DNA from: Mycolicibacterium sp. CH28
GTDB lineage: Bacteria > Actinomycetota > Actinomycetes > Mycobacteriales > Mycobacteriaceae
Direction of reading: 5' to 3'
Assembly: GCF_004745805.1 (NCBI RefSeq)
Contig: NZ_SRLQ01000017.1
Span: 1 to 64,000, forward strand
DNA length: 64,000 nt
In this document: positions 1 to 9,152 of the stretch, one piece after another
How the letters are laid out: each line of letters opens with the position of its first letter
How positions within the stretch are numbered: position 1 is the first letter of the stretch
Notes under the pieces: generated by a model
Seen by the model: only the letters and a program-made list of their open reading frames with translations
Told to the model about the DNA's origin: nothing
The model's database searches: none
Made by a program: the position numbers and the translations under genes

Positions 1-534
1 GCCACCCCGCCGGTTGCACCCGCCGCTCCCCCAGCACTCGGACCGGCACCCGCCCCACCCGTGCCCGCCGCACCCGTGCCGGCTAGCGAGCCGGTCACCG
101 CACCGTTAGCGGAGGGCGCAGCGGCGCCGGTCCCGGCGGCCGTCGCCCCGCCCGCCGAGGTTCCCCTGGCGGCTCCGGTCATCGACTCGGCTGCCGCAGC
201 CCCCGTCGGCGCTCCGCCGGCGGCGGTCCCCGTGGTGGTGCCGCCCGCCGGGGTTCCACTGGGGGCGCCGGTGCCGGTGGTTCCTGCGCCTGCCGCGGCC
301 CCGCCGATCCCCGCCGCCCTCACCACGCTGCCGGACGCCGCCGCGCTGGCGCCGCCGATTCCGGTGCAGGCCCTCGTCGACGCGGTACCCGGCGGCGCCC
401 TGCTGCCCGAACAGATCCCGGTGCCCCACGATTTGGTCTGCGAAGGCACGGCGTGGTCCGCCCACACGCCTGCCGATGCCGCCCACCACGAGCGGCCCGT
501 CGCACGTCACCCGTTCAAAGATGGTGCGTCGTAG
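1..534 (+). CDS. Pro/Ala-rich protein, C-terminal part (5' end outside window)
   Basis: The reading frame is open from base 1, so the start lies upstream of the window. About 140 residues are almost only Pro, Ala and Val (runs such as APVPAAVAPP), the composition of secreted or cell-wall proteins of mycobacteria. The last 35 residues are of mixed composition and contain a Cys. The gene ends at TAG 532-534 and overlaps the convergent receiver gene by 20 bp. No domain is recognisable and no function can be given. The low-complexity part could also be read on the opposite strand, but codon use and the open 5' end favour this strand. Confidence 0.55.
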   Translation, partial: ATPPVAPAAPPALGPAPAPPVPAAPVPASEPVTAPLAEGAAAPVPAAVAPPAEVPLAAPVIDSAAAAPVGAPPAAVPVVVPPAGVPLGAPVPVVPAPAAAPPIPAALTTLPDAAALAPPIPVQALVDAVPGGALLPEQIPVPHDLVCEGTAWSAHTPADAAHHERPVARHPFKDGAS

Positions 535-952
535 CCGGTCGTCCGACCTGAATCGTCTTGCCCGCCAGACATGGTCGCAGCACCCGCACGACGGCTTCGG
601 TCAACGCCGCGGGATCAACCGGGTGCGGCACCGTCGCCTCGGCCTTGGACCAGCGGGCCAACCAACCGTCAGCTGCCCGTCCGGTCAACACGACAAGCGG
701 TGGGCAAGCGGGGAGTTCGTCCTTGAACTGCCGGGCCAGTCCCATACCGCCGGCGGGGGTGGCCTCGCCGTCCAGGATCGCCGCGTCCACGCCGCCGGCG
801 TCCATGCGGTGTACCAGCATCGGATGAGTGGCTACCTCGAGATAGTCGAACTCCGCTAGATCCGCGGCCGGGCGGCGCCCCAGCGCTGCGATAACGCGTT
901 CGCGTGTCGCGCGATTGTCGCTGTACACGAGCACGGTCATGGGCGCTGTCAT
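515..952 (-). CDS. Orphan response-regulator receiver-like protein (Rv3143 type)
   Basis: Single-domain receiver of about 145 residues with no output domain. The N-terminus MTVLVYSDN resembles the first beta strand and acidic pocket of CheY-like folds, and AILDGEATP carries the expected phospho-acceptor Asp. PHPVDP near the C-terminus matches the conserved Lys-Pro region but with His instead of Lys. From memory it closely resembles M. tuberculosis Rv3143, which lies next to the nuo operon there; here it is downstream of nuoN, separated by two inserted CBB genes. Starts at 952 (MTAPMTVL) or 940 (MTVL) are both possible, and neither has a clear ribosome site. The frame is open further upstream to 1300, but that part runs into the FBPase gene and is not credible. 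Confidence 0.75.
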   Translation of the reverse strand: MTAPMTVLVYSDNRATRERVIAALGRRPAADLAEFDYLEVATHPMLVHRMDAGGVDAAILDGEATPAGGMGLARQFKDELPACPPLVVLTGRAADGWLARWSKAEATVPHPVDPAALTEAVVRVLRPCLAGKTIQVGRPATTHHL

Positions 953-1121
953 GACGTGATGGTAGGTCCGGCGGGCACTGAGGTGACCGATGTTGCCCGC
1001 CGTCCCCCCACCTGTCCACCCGCCCGGGGGATGGTCGGCTGCTCTTGCCCGGCGACCATCGACGTGACCGGACGTCGTGGGCTGTGCCATGCACCCGGAT
1101 CGGTCGGGAGGAGCTGAGGTC

Positions 1122-2195
1122 ATGCTTGCCAACCACACAACGCTGGTGCGATTTCTCATCGAGGAGCGCCGCCGCCACCCAGAGGCCAGTGGGGAACTCA
1201 ACGCCCTGATCCTCGATGTGGCACTTGCTTGTAAGGCGATCTCCAACCGAGTCGCGCAGGGCGAACTCGGTGATGTTCTGGGTTCGGCCGATGTGGTCAA
1301 CGTCCAGGGCGAGGTCCAGCAGAAGCTGGACGTGCTCGCAAACGAGTACTTTCTGCGGGCCTGCGAATGGGGCGGGCAGGTGGCCGGGATGGTCTCCGAG
1401 GAAATCGACGATCCCTATCGTCTGCCGATCCAGCACCCGCGCGGCAAGTACCTGCTGATCTTCGATCCGCTCGATGGCTCCTCCAACATCGACGTGAATG
1501 TCTCAGTCGGCAGTATCTTTTCGATCCTGCGTGCGCCCAACCCCGGCGCCGACGCGACCCCGGAGGACTTCCTGCAGCCGGGCACCGAGCAGGTCTGCGC
1601 CGGCTATGCGATCTACGGTCCGTCGACCATGCTGGTGCTCACCGTGGGAACCGGCGTGCACGCCTTCACGCTGGATCCCGGCCTCGGCGAGTTCTTCCTG
1701 AGCCGTCAGTCGGTCCGGATCCCGGAGCGCACCTCGGAATTCGCGATCAACGCCTCCAATCGGCGGTTCTGGGAGCCGGCGGTTCAGCGCTACATCGACG
1801 AATGCCAGGCCGGCCAGACGGGTCCGCGCGCCAAGGACTTCAACATGCGCTGGGTGGCATCGCTGGTCGCCGAGACCCACCGCATTCTGACCCGCGGCGG
1901 GGTTTTCCTGTACCCCCGCGATTCGAAAGATCCGTCGAAGCCGGGTCGGTTGCGGCTGCTCTACGAAGCCAACCCGATCGCCTTCCTCGTCGAACAGGCC
2001 GGTGGGCTGGCCAGCACCGGCCGCGGCCGACTGCTGGACGTCACCCCGACCGGACTGCATCAGCGGGTTCCGCTGATCTTCGGAGCCGCCGAGGAGGTGC
2101 GGCGAGTTGAGCATTACCACACCGATAGCAACGACCCACCGGATGGATTGCCGCTGTATGGCGTTCGCGGCCTGTTCCGGTCGTCGGTGGGTTAG
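1122..2195 (+). CDS. fbp: Fructose-1,6-bisphosphatase class I (CBB-type)
   Basis: 357 residues. It hydrolyses fructose-1,6-bisphosphate to fructose-6-phosphate in the regenerative part of the Calvin cycle. The metal-binding motif DPLDGSSN is at residues 115-122, followed by the NIDVNVSVGSIFSI segment, with LLYEANPIAFLVEQAGG near residue 300; this is the Mg-dependent class I fold. Mycobacteria normally use class II GlpX, so this is an extra, pathway-specific enzyme. The ATG at 1122 is chosen because GGGAGGAG lies just upstream; an in-frame start at 1077 has no such site. The phosphoribulokinase gene follows after 12 bp, so the two form a small operon on the strand opposite to nuo. Confidence 0.95.
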   Translation: MLANHTTLVRFLIEERRRHPEASGELNALILDVALACKAISNRVAQGELGDVLGSADVVNVQGEVQQKLDVLANEYFLRACEWGGQVAGMVSEEIDDPYRLPIQHPRGKYLLIFDPLDGSSNIDVNVSVGSIFSILRAPNPGADATPEDFLQPGTEQVCAGYAIYGPSTMLVLTVGTGVHAFTLDPGLGEFFLSRQSVRIPERTSEFAINASNRRFWEPAVQRYIDECQAGQTGPRAKDFNMRWVASLVAETHRILTRGGVFLYPRDSKDPSKPGRLRLLYEANPIAFLVEQAGGLASTGRGRLLDVTPTGLHQRVPLIFGAAEEVRRVEHYHTDSNDPPDGLPLYGVRGLFRSSVG

Positions 2196-2207
2196 GGAGG
2201 ACAGCCG

Positions 2208-3092
2208 ATGTCTCGTCTACATCCGATCATCTCAGTGACCGGCTCCTCGGGGGCCGGCACCACATCCGTCATGCGCACGTTCGATCAGATCTTCCGCCGG
2301 GAGGGCGTCAACGTCGCCTACGTCGAGGGCGACAGCTTTCACCGCTACGACCGGGCCGAGATGAAGGTGCAGATTGCCGATGCCTACGCCCGCGGCGACC
2401 ACACCTTCAGCCACTTCGGCCCCGAAGCCAACCTGTTCACCGAATTGCAGGACCTGTTCTGCTCGTACGGCGAGAGCGGAACCGGCAAGGTGCGCAAGTA
2501 CCTCCACGACGCCGGCGAGGCCGCACCGTACGGCCAGGAACCCGGCACCTTCACGCCGTGGGAGGTGTTGCCCGACGGCACCGACATGCTGTTCTACGAA
2601 GGGCTGCATGGAGCGATCCTGACCGACGACGTCGACGTGCCGCGCTATGCCGATCTCAAGATCGGGGTGGTCCCGGTGATCAACCTGGAGTGGATTCAGA
2701 AGCTGCACCGCGACAAGGTTTCCCGGGGATACACCTCGGAGGCCGTCACCGACACCATCCTGCGCCGGATGCCGGACTACGTGAACTTCATCTGCTCGCA
2801 GTTCTCCTACACCGACGTCAACTTTCAACGGGTTCCCATGGTGGACACGTCCAATCCGTTCATCACCCGGTCGATCCCGACAGCCGACGAGTCGATGGTG
2901 ATCATCCGGTTCCGCGACCCGCACGGGATCGACTTCCCGTATCTGCTGTCGATGTTGCATGGCTCGTTCATGTCGCGGGCCAACACCATCGTGTGTCCGG
3001 GCGGCAAGATGGACCTGGCGATGCAGCTGATCTTCACACCCATGGTGATGCGGCTGTTCGAACGTCGCAAGGCTGAGCTGGCCGCGCGCTGA
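2208..3092 (+). CDS. prk: Phosphoribulokinase, class I (proteobacterial type)
   Basis: 294 residues. ATP-dependent phosphorylation of ribulose-5-phosphate to ribulose-1,5-bisphosphate, the RuBisCO substrate. P-loop GSSGAGTTS at residues 12-20, then YVEGDSFHRYDR and the FSHFGPEANL block typical of the octameric, NADH-activated bacterial enzyme. Length and sequence are family-typical throughout. The ATG at 2208 is preceded by GGGAGGA. The gene ends one base before the convergent nuoN stop, so there is no room for a separate terminator. A second, unrelated-class PRK is encoded at 38657-39607. Confidence 0.96.
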   Translation: MSRLHPIISVTGSSGAGTTSVMRTFDQIFRREGVNVAYVEGDSFHRYDRAEMKVQIADAYARGDHTFSHFGPEANLFTELQDLFCSYGESGTGKVRKYLHDAGEAAPYGQEPGTFTPWEVLPDGTDMLFYEGLHGAILTDDVDVPRYADLKIGVVPVINLEWIQKLHRDKVSRGYTSEAVTDTILRRMPDYVNFICSQFSYTDVNFQRVPMVDTSNPFITRSIPTADESMVIIRFRDPHGIDFPYLLSMLHGSFMSRANTIVCPGGKMDLAMQLIFTPMVMRLFERRKAELAAR

Positions 3093-3093
3093 T

Positions 3094-4623
3094 TCAGCCG
3101 ACGAACCCGCCGGCGCGGTGGGCGAGTTCCAGCAGCGGCGCCGGCAGGGTTCCGAACACCACGGTGGCGGCCCCACCCGCGACGATGGCCACCCTGGTCA
3201 GCCGGCTCGGCGTGTGAACAACCGTGCTCTGCGCTGGTGTTTCGCGGGAGTACATCAGCACCACAACCCTGGTGTACACGAAAGCCGTTACAGCGCTGGC
3301 GATCACACCGGCAAGCACCAGAACCATCTGGCCGCCGTGCGCTGCCGCGGCGAACACCGCGAACTTTCCGATGAAGCCGCTGGTGAGTGGTATGCCGGCC
3401 AGGGCAAGCAGGAACAGGGCGAACACCATGGCGGTGAGGGGATGTCGCCGCCCGAGCCCAGCCCAGTGGGCGATCTCGGTCTCCTCACCACCGCCCGGGC
3501 CGCGGACCAGGCTGACCACAGCGAAGGTGCCCAGGGTGGTGAACGCGTAGGTCGCCAAGTAGAACAAGGTCGCCGCGATGCCCGCACTGCCCCCCGCGAC
3601 GACACCGGTCAAGACGAAACCGGCCTGTGCGACCGCGGAATACCCGAGGAGCCGTTTCATGTCGGTCTGGGCCACCGCCAGCACCGCTCCCCCGATCATG
3701 GTCGCCATCGCGACCACAGACAGCACTGGGCGCCAATCGTGGTTGAGCGCGGGTAGTGCGACGTAGAAGATGCGCAGCATGGCGCCGAAGGCGGCGATCT
3801 TGGTGGCGGCGGCCATGAAGCCGGTAATGGGGGTGGGAGCTCCTTGGTAGACGTCAGGCACCCACGAGTGGAACGGCACCGCACCGACCTTGAACAGCAA
3901 CCCGACCGTCACCAGGGCGGTCCCGACGAGCGCCAGTGTGGTGTCTCCCGGCTTGGTGCTGATGGCCTGCTGGATTCCGGTCAGGTTCATCGTGCCGGCG
4001 TAGCCGTACAACAGGGCGATGCCGTAGAGGAAGAATGCCGACGAGAACGCGCCCAGCAGAAAGTACTTGAGCGAGGCTTCCTGGGACAGCAGACGTCGGC
4101 GGCGGGCCAGCCCGCACATCAAGTAGAGCGGCAGGGAGAACACTTCCAGCGCGATGAACATCGTCAGGAAGTCGCCAGCGGCCGGGAACAGCATCATCCC
4201 GCCAATGGCGAACATCGTCAGCGGGAAGACTTCGGTCTGTGCCAGTGCGGCTTTGGTGGCGATCTTCTCGGCGACACTGCCCGGCACCGTCGACGCTTGT
4301 GGGGTGAACGCAGACGAGCGACCGTCGTGATCTCGTTCGGCCACCAGCGCTATGGCGGCGAGGCCGACGACCAGGATGACGGCCTGCAGGAAGGAAGCCG
4401 GTCCATCGGAGATGACAGCCCCGGCCACCGCCGAACCCGCGGTGCCCCACATCACGATGACAGCCAGTAAGGCACCTGCCAGCCCGGTCAGGCTCAATGC
4501 ACGTTGGACGGGATAGCGGCTCGTGCGCGGGGCGAGTGCTTCTACCAGCACGCCTGCCACCGCCGCGCCGAAGACGATCAACATCGGTGAGAGTTGGCTG
4601 TATTCGATGCTGGGTGGGGTCAT
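3094..4623 (-). CDS. nuoN: NADH-quinone oxidoreductase subunit N
   Basis: 509 residues, a polytopic membrane protein and one of the three antiporter-like proton-pumping subunits of complex I. It shows the conserved proton_antipo_M pattern: a first transmembrane Glu region near ALEVFSLPLYLMCG and Lys-containing helices (AAATKIAAFGAMLR, QTDMKRLLGYS). It is the last gene of the nuo operon; its ATG overlaps the nuoM stop by 4 bp (ATGA), indicating translational coupling. The 3' end nearly touches the convergent prk gene. Confidence 0.97.
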   Translation of the reverse strand: MTPPSIEYSQLSPMLIVFGAAVAGVLVEALAPRTSRYPVQRALSLTGLAGALLAVIVMWGTAGSAVAGAVISDGPASFLQAVILVVGLAAIALVAERDHDGRSSAFTPQASTVPGSVAEKIATKAALAQTEVFPLTMFAIGGMMLFPAAGDFLTMFIALEVFSLPLYLMCGLARRRRLLSQEASLKYFLLGAFSSAFFLYGIALLYGYAGTMNLTGIQQAISTKPGDTTLALVGTALVTVGLLFKVGAVPFHSWVPDVYQGAPTPITGFMAAATKIAAFGAMLRIFYVALPALNHDWRPVLSVVAMATMIGGAVLAVAQTDMKRLLGYSAVAQAGFVLTGVVAGGSAGIAATLFYLATYAFTTLGTFAVVSLVRGPGGGEETEIAHWAGLGRRHPLTAMVFALFLLALAGIPLTSGFIGKFAVFAAAAHGGQMVLVLAGVIASAVTAFVYTRVVVLMYSRETPAQSTVVHTPSRLTRVAIVAGGAATVVFGTLPAPLLELAHRAGGFVG

Positions 4624-6212
4624 GGCCGTGCCCCTTCCGCTGGGGATGAGGGCTCGCGCGAAGACAATTCGGCGGTCGGTGTCGGGTCAGTCTGGTGGAT
4701 TGACGTCAGGGTGGCGGTGACGGCGGGGTTGATCACGTCGAGGGCGATCTTGGGGTAGATGCCGAGTCCGATCAGCAGGGCGATCAGTGGGGCGATCACG
4801 ACGAGTTCGCGTGCCCGTAGATCGTGGACGTGTTCGTTGCCCTCGGTGACGGGGCCGGTCATCATTCGTTGGTAGAGCCACAGCACGTAGATGGCGGAGA
4901 GGACCAGGGCGGCGGAGGCGATGGCGGCGAAGGCCGGGTAACGGGTGAAGGTGCCGATGAGGACCAGGAATTCACTGATGAACGGTGCCAGACCCGGAAG
5001 AGCGAGTGTCGCCAGGCCCGCCACCAGGAAGGTGCCGGCCAGCACCGGGGCGACCTTTTGCACCCCGCCGTAGGCGGCGATGACGCGGGTGCCCCGGCGG
5101 CTTACCAGGAACCCGGCGATCAGGAACAGCGCGGCGGTCGAGATGCCGTGGTTGACCATGTACAGGGTGGAACCGGCCTGGCCCTGGCTGGTCATGGCGA
5201 AGATGCCCAGGATGATGAAGCCGAAGTGGCTGATCGAGGTGTAGGCGATCAGCCGCATGACATCGGTCTGGCCGATGGCCAGGATGGCGCCGTAGATGAT
5301 GCCGATCACCGCGAGGGCGATGATGATCGGGCGGAACAGGATTGCGGAGTCGGGGAACAGGGGCAGGCAGTAGCGCAGCATGCCGAAGGTGCCGACCTTG
5401 TCCATCACCGCCATCATCAACACCGCCGACGCCGGTGTGGCCTCGACGGCCGCGCCGGGTAACCAGGTGTGAAACGGCCACAGCGGCGCCTTGACCGCGA
5501 AGGCCACCATGAAACCAAGGAACAGGAAGTGCATGATGGCGGGATTCGACGTCAGTCTGCCGGTGGCGACGGCGTCGGCGATCTGCTGGAAGTCGAAGGT
5601 CCCCCCGTCGAACACCGTACTGCCAGCGGTGACTACGTACAGGCCGACGACGGCGGCCAACATGGCCAGCCCCCCGCAGAGGCTGTATACCAGGAATTTC
5701 AGTGCGGCCCGGGACTTCTCGGCGCCGGCCGCGCCGAAGCCGCCGATGAGGAAGTACATCGGGATCAGCATCGCCTCGAAGAAGATGAAGAACAGCAAGA
5801 TGTCCAAGGCCACCAGGGATACCAAGACCATGGCCTCGACGGCCAGCGTCAGCGCGACGTAGGCGTGGGTGGAACGAGAGCGTTCTTCGGCGTCGTTCCA
5901 GCCGGCGATGAGCAGCAGCGGCACCAGCGCGGCGGTGAGCACCACCAGGACCAGCGCAATGCCGTCAACGCCGAGGGTATAGCTGGTTCCGAATGTCGGT
6001 ATCCAGGAGTGCTTTTCGACGAACTGAAACTGCTGTCCACGCGGTTCGAAGCGGATCGCGATCACGACGGCGACCGCCAGTACCGACACCGAGAACGCGA
6101 GCCCGGCGTACTTGACGTGCTTGCCGCTGCCGGCCGGTAGTAGCGCCGTCACTGCGGCTCCGGCCAGAGGTAGCAGCCATATCAGACTCAGCCACGGAAT
6201 GTGATTCATCAC
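4620..6212 (-). CDS. nuoM: NADH-quinone oxidoreductase subunit M
   Basis: 530 residues, a proton-pumping membrane subunit of complex I. Recognisable segments are LFFIFFEAMLIPMYFLIGG (the essential Glu helix), HTWLPGAAVEATPASAVLMM and QTDVMRLIAYTSISHFGFI. The C-terminal tail after about residue 505 is hydrophilic and Ser/Glu-rich. The start overlaps the nuoL stop by 4 bp (ATGA) and the gene overlaps nuoN by 4 bp, so the three antiporter-like genes are coupled. Confidence 0.97.
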   Translation of the reverse strand: MMNHIPWLSLIWLLPLAGAAVTALLPAGSGKHVKYAGLAFSVSVLAVAVVIAIRFEPRGQQFQFVEKHSWIPTFGTSYTLGVDGIALVLVVLTAALVPLLLIAGWNDAEERSRSTHAYVALTLAVEAMVLVSLVALDILLFFIFFEAMLIPMYFLIGGFGAAGAEKSRAALKFLVYSLCGGLAMLAAVVGLYVVTAGSTVFDGGTFDFQQIADAVATGRLTSNPAIMHFLFLGFMVAFAVKAPLWPFHTWLPGAAVEATPASAVLMMAVMDKVGTFGMLRYCLPLFPDSAILFRPIIIALAVIGIIYGAILAIGQTDVMRLIAYTSISHFGFIILGIFAMTSQGQAGSTLYMVNHGISTAALFLIAGFLVSRRGTRVIAAYGGVQKVAPVLAGTFLVAGLATLALPGLAPFISEFLVLIGTFTRYPAFAAIASAALVLSAIYVLWLYQRMMTGPVTEGNEHVHDLRARELVVIAPLIALLIGLGIYPKIALDVINPAVTATLTSIHQTDPTPTAELSSREPSSPAEGARP

Positions 6213-8089
6213 AGCCTCACCATCACCAGCATCGCGACCACCAGCGTGGCGCCGACGAAGATCGACAGGGCGTAGGAGCGGGCGAACCCGTTCTGCGCGC
6301 GACGTACCGCGGTGGACGTCAGGCCGACGGCGGTGGCGATGGCTTCTATCGCGCCGTCGATCCCCCGCCGCTCGATGGTGACCAGGGCGCGGCTCAATGC
6401 CTGACCACTGCGCATGAAGGCCGCTTCGTTGAACGCGTCGCCGTAGAGGTCATGACGCGCTGCCGCCGTGACGGGCGAAACCCATTCTGAGGCAACCTGG
6501 TTAACGGGACGCCCGAGATACATCCGTACCGCGACGGCCACGCCGATCGCGACGACGCCCAGTGCGGTGGTGGTGGTGATCCAGGCCGGATAGACATGTG
6601 CGGCCTCGTGATGGCCGACGACGGGTTCTAGCCAGTGTTGCAGGGTGTTGCCGATGGCTAGGAGTGCGCCGGCGCCGACCGAGCCGACCGCGAGGACGAT
6701 CATCGGCAACGTCATCACGTGCGGGGATTCGTGGGGGTGGGTGTTGGGTTTCCACCGCTTCTGGCCGAAGAAGGTGAGCAGCATGACGCGGGTCATGTAG
6801 AAGGCGGTGATGCCGGCGCCGAGCAGGGCGGCGCCGCCGAGCAGCAACCCTGTGAGTCCGCCGGTGTTGAGGGCGGTTTCGATGATGGCGTCTTTGGAGA
6901 AGAATCCGGCGAAGGGTGGGACGCCGATGATGGCCAGGTAGCCCAGGCCGAAGGTGACGAAGGTGATGGGTAGCAGCGTCCGCAGGCCGCCGTAGCGGCG
7001 CATGTCGGTCTCGTCGTCCATGGCGTGCATGACCGAGCCGGCGCCGAGGAATAGGCCGGCTTTGAAGAAGCCGTGGGTGAGCAGGTGCAGGATGGCTACC
7101 GCGTAGCCCGCCGGTCCGAGGCCGGCGGCGAGGACCATGTAGCCGATCTGGCTCATGGTGGAGGCGGCGAGGGCTTTTTTGATGTCGTCTTTGGCGCAGC
7201 CGATGATCGCGCCGAAGAGCAGGGTGACCGCGCCGACGGTGACGACGGCGGTCTGGGCGGCCGGGGCGGCGGTGAACACCGGCCCCGAGCGGACGATGAG
7301 GTACACCCCGGCGGTGACCATGGTGGCGGCGTGGATCAGCGCGCTGACGGGGGTGGGGCCTTCCATGGCATCGCCGAGCCAGGACTGCAGCGGGACTTGG
7401 GCGCTCTTGCCGCAGGCGCCGAGCAGCAGCAGCAGGCCGACGGCGGTCAGCGCGCCGTTCGTCATGGCGGGTACGGCGGTGAACACGGTGCTGTAGGTCA
7501 CCGAGCCGACCGTGGCGAACAACACCATCAGCGCGATCGCCAGGCCCATGTCGCCGACCCGGTTGACCACGAACGCTTTCTTCGCCGCGGTCGCCGCGGA
7601 CGGTTTGTGTGACCAGAACCCGATCAGCAGGTAGGACGCGAGGCCGACGCCTTCCCAGCCCAGGTAGAGGCCGAGGTAGTTGTCGGCCAGCACGAGTAGC
7701 AGCATGGCGGCGATGAACAGGTTGAGGTAGGCGAAAAACCTGCGGCGGCCGGGGTCGGTTTTCATGTAGCCGACCGAGTAGATGTGGATCAACGCGCCGA
7801 CCCCGGTGATCAGCAGCACGAAGCACATGGATAGCGCGTCGAGTTGCAGGCCGAAGTCCACCTTCAAGGCCCCGACGGGCACCCAGGAGAACAGGACCTC
7901 GTGCACGCTGCGCTCCTCGGCGGGCAGGCCCAGAAGGTGAGTGAACAACCCCACGCCGCAGGCGAAGGCGCTGATCACGGTGGCGCAGCCCAGCAGATGC
8001 CCCCACGCGTTGGTGGCCTTGCCGCCGAGGAGTAGGACGACTGCCCCGGCTAGGGGCAGCGCAATGGTCAGGAACAGAAGCGTCTGCAT
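6209..8089 (-). CDS. nuoL: NADH-quinone oxidoreductase subunit L
   Basis: 626 residues when started at ATG 8089 (MQTLLFLTIALPLAG). Distal proton-pumping subunit of complex I. Segments LGLYLGWEGVGLASYLLIGFW, VNRVGDMGLA, QSWLGDAMEGPTPVSALIHAATMV and KDDIKKALAASTMSQIGYM are hallmark NuoL motifs. The frame remains open to 8521, but that extension lies over nuoK in another frame and reads as Arg/Pro-rich noise, so it is rejected. An 11-bp gap separates it from the nuoK stop. Confidence 0.96.
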   Translation of the reverse strand: MQTLLFLTIALPLAGAVVLLLGGKATNAWGHLLGCATVISAFACGVGLFTHLLGLPAEERSVHEVLFSWVPVGALKVDFGLQLDALSMCFVLLITGVGALIHIYSVGYMKTDPGRRRFFAYLNLFIAAMLLLVLADNYLGLYLGWEGVGLASYLLIGFWSHKPSAATAAKKAFVVNRVGDMGLAIALMVLFATVGSVTYSTVFTAVPAMTNGALTAVGLLLLLGACGKSAQVPLQSWLGDAMEGPTPVSALIHAATMVTAGVYLIVRSGPVFTAAPAAQTAVVTVGAVTLLFGAIIGCAKDDIKKALAASTMSQIGYMVLAAGLGPAGYAVAILHLLTHGFFKAGLFLGAGSVMHAMDDETDMRRYGGLRTLLPITFVTFGLGYLAIIGVPPFAGFFSKDAIIETALNTGGLTGLLLGGAALLGAGITAFYMTRVMLLTFFGQKRWKPNTHPHESPHVMTLPMIVLAVGSVGAGALLAIGNTLQHWLEPVVGHHEAAHVYPAWITTTTALGVVAIGVAVAVRMYLGRPVNQVASEWVSPVTAAARHDLYGDAFNEAAFMRSGQALSRALVTIERRGIDGAIEAIATAVGLTSTAVRRAQNGFARSYALSIFVGATLVVAMLVMVRL

Positions 8090-8100
8090 GCCGGTGCCGT

Positions 8101-8400
8101 TCAATGCCGCAGCAGGTGGGCGTCGTCGACGTTGGCGCTGCGTCGGGTGCGGAAGATCGTCATGATGATCGCCAACCCGACGACTACTTCGCAGGCGGCT
8201 ACGACCATGGTGAAGAACGCGACGACTTGGCCGTCGAGGTGGCCGTGCATGCGGGAGAAGGTGACGAAGGCCAGGTTGGCGGCGTTGAGCATCAGTTCCA
8301 CGCACATGAACATGACGATGGCGTTGCGCCGCAGCAGTACTCCGGCCGCGCCGATGGTGAACAACAACGCCGACAGGTAGAGGTAATTGGCCGGGTTCAT
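8101..8400 (-). CDS. nuoK: NADH-quinone oxidoreductase subunit K
   Basis: 99 residues, three transmembrane helices, of usual NuoK length. Two membrane-embedded Glu residues expected for proton transfer are visible (FMCVELMLNAANLAF and VVAACEVVVGLAI). The ATG at 8400 overlaps the nuoJ stop by 4 bp. It lies between nuoJ and nuoL as in all nuo operons. Confidence 0.97.
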   Translation of the reverse strand: MNPANYLYLSALLFTIGAAGVLLRRNAIVMFMCVELMLNAANLAFVTFSRMHGHLDGQVVAFFTMVVAACEVVVGLAIIMTIFRTRRSANVDDAHLLRH

Positions 8401-9152
8401 CGCTGACCGTCCCTGGTGGTGGTCGACATCGAGCGGGGCGCCAGGATCGTTGAGACCGACGATTCCTCGTCGGTACCGTCGGGTAGTCGAGCGAGCGTGT
8501 TGACGGCGTTATGGCGGGCATACACCCCGGGCGCGGGCAGCGGAGTGGCCCGCGCCCCGGTCTGGAACCGTTCGACGACCATCTCGCGCTGCGACTTGCG
8601 CCGCTCGAACCGTTCCCGATGCGCCAACATCATCGCTCCCAACGCCGCCGAGATCAACAATGCGCTGGTCACCTCAAACGCCCACAGGTCGCGGGTGAAG
8701 ATCAACATCGCCAGGCCTTCGACGTTGCCGCCCTGGTTTGCCTGCGTCAGCCCGGTGAACCCGGTGGTGGCTACGTTGCCGATACCGGCGATCAGCACGA
8801 TGCCGAACCCGAGACCCGCGGCGATCGCCGCAACGCGTTGTCCGCGAATGGTTTCCACCAGGGATTCCGAGGAGTCGACACCGATGAGCATCAGCACGAA
8901 CAGGAACAGCATCATCACCGCACCGGTGTAGACCACGACCTGCACGACGCCGAGGAACAGTGCCTCCTGGGCCACGTAGATCATGGCCAGCGCAATCATG
9001 GTCATGGCCAGGAAGATCGCCCCGTACACCGCCTTCGGCGCGGCGACGACCCCGATGGCACCACCCACGGCAATGGCCCCGAGGATCCAGAACGCCACCG
9101 CCTCCGATGTCGAGGTGCGGGTGAGTGTTTCGGCCGCCAGCAGCGTGATCAC
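8397..9152 (-). CDS. nuoJ: NADH-quinone oxidoreductase subunit J
   Basis: 251 residues from GTG 9152. Five-helix membrane subunit of complex I; the helix containing VYTGAVMMLFLFVLM is the conserved NuoJ signature. The GTG is chosen because AGGAGG stands 7 bases upstream (about 9160-9167) and because it overlaps the nuoI stop as GTGA. The frame is open upstream to 9542 but that part overlaps nuoI out of frame. The C-terminal 70 residues are hydrophilic and longer than in enterobacteria, as usual in actinobacteria. Confidence 0.96.
   Translation of the reverse strand: MITLLAAETLTRTSTSEAVAFWILGAIAVGGAIGVVAAPKAVYGAIFLAMTMIALAMIYVAQEALFLGVVQVVVYTGAVMMLFLFVLMLIGVDSSESLVETIRGQRVAAIAAGLGFGIVLIAGIGNVATTGFTGLTQANQGGNVEGLAMLIFTRDLWAFEVTSALLISAALGAMMLAHRERFERRKSQREMVVERFQTGARATPLPAPGVYARHNAVNTLARLPDGTDEESSVSTILAPRSMSTTTRDGQR

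Noticed and set aside
1003..1032. Palindrome upstream of fbp as a full member of the CCCCC/GGGGG family
   Set aside because: The half-sites are 16 bases apart, so spacing differs too much; kept only as a hint.
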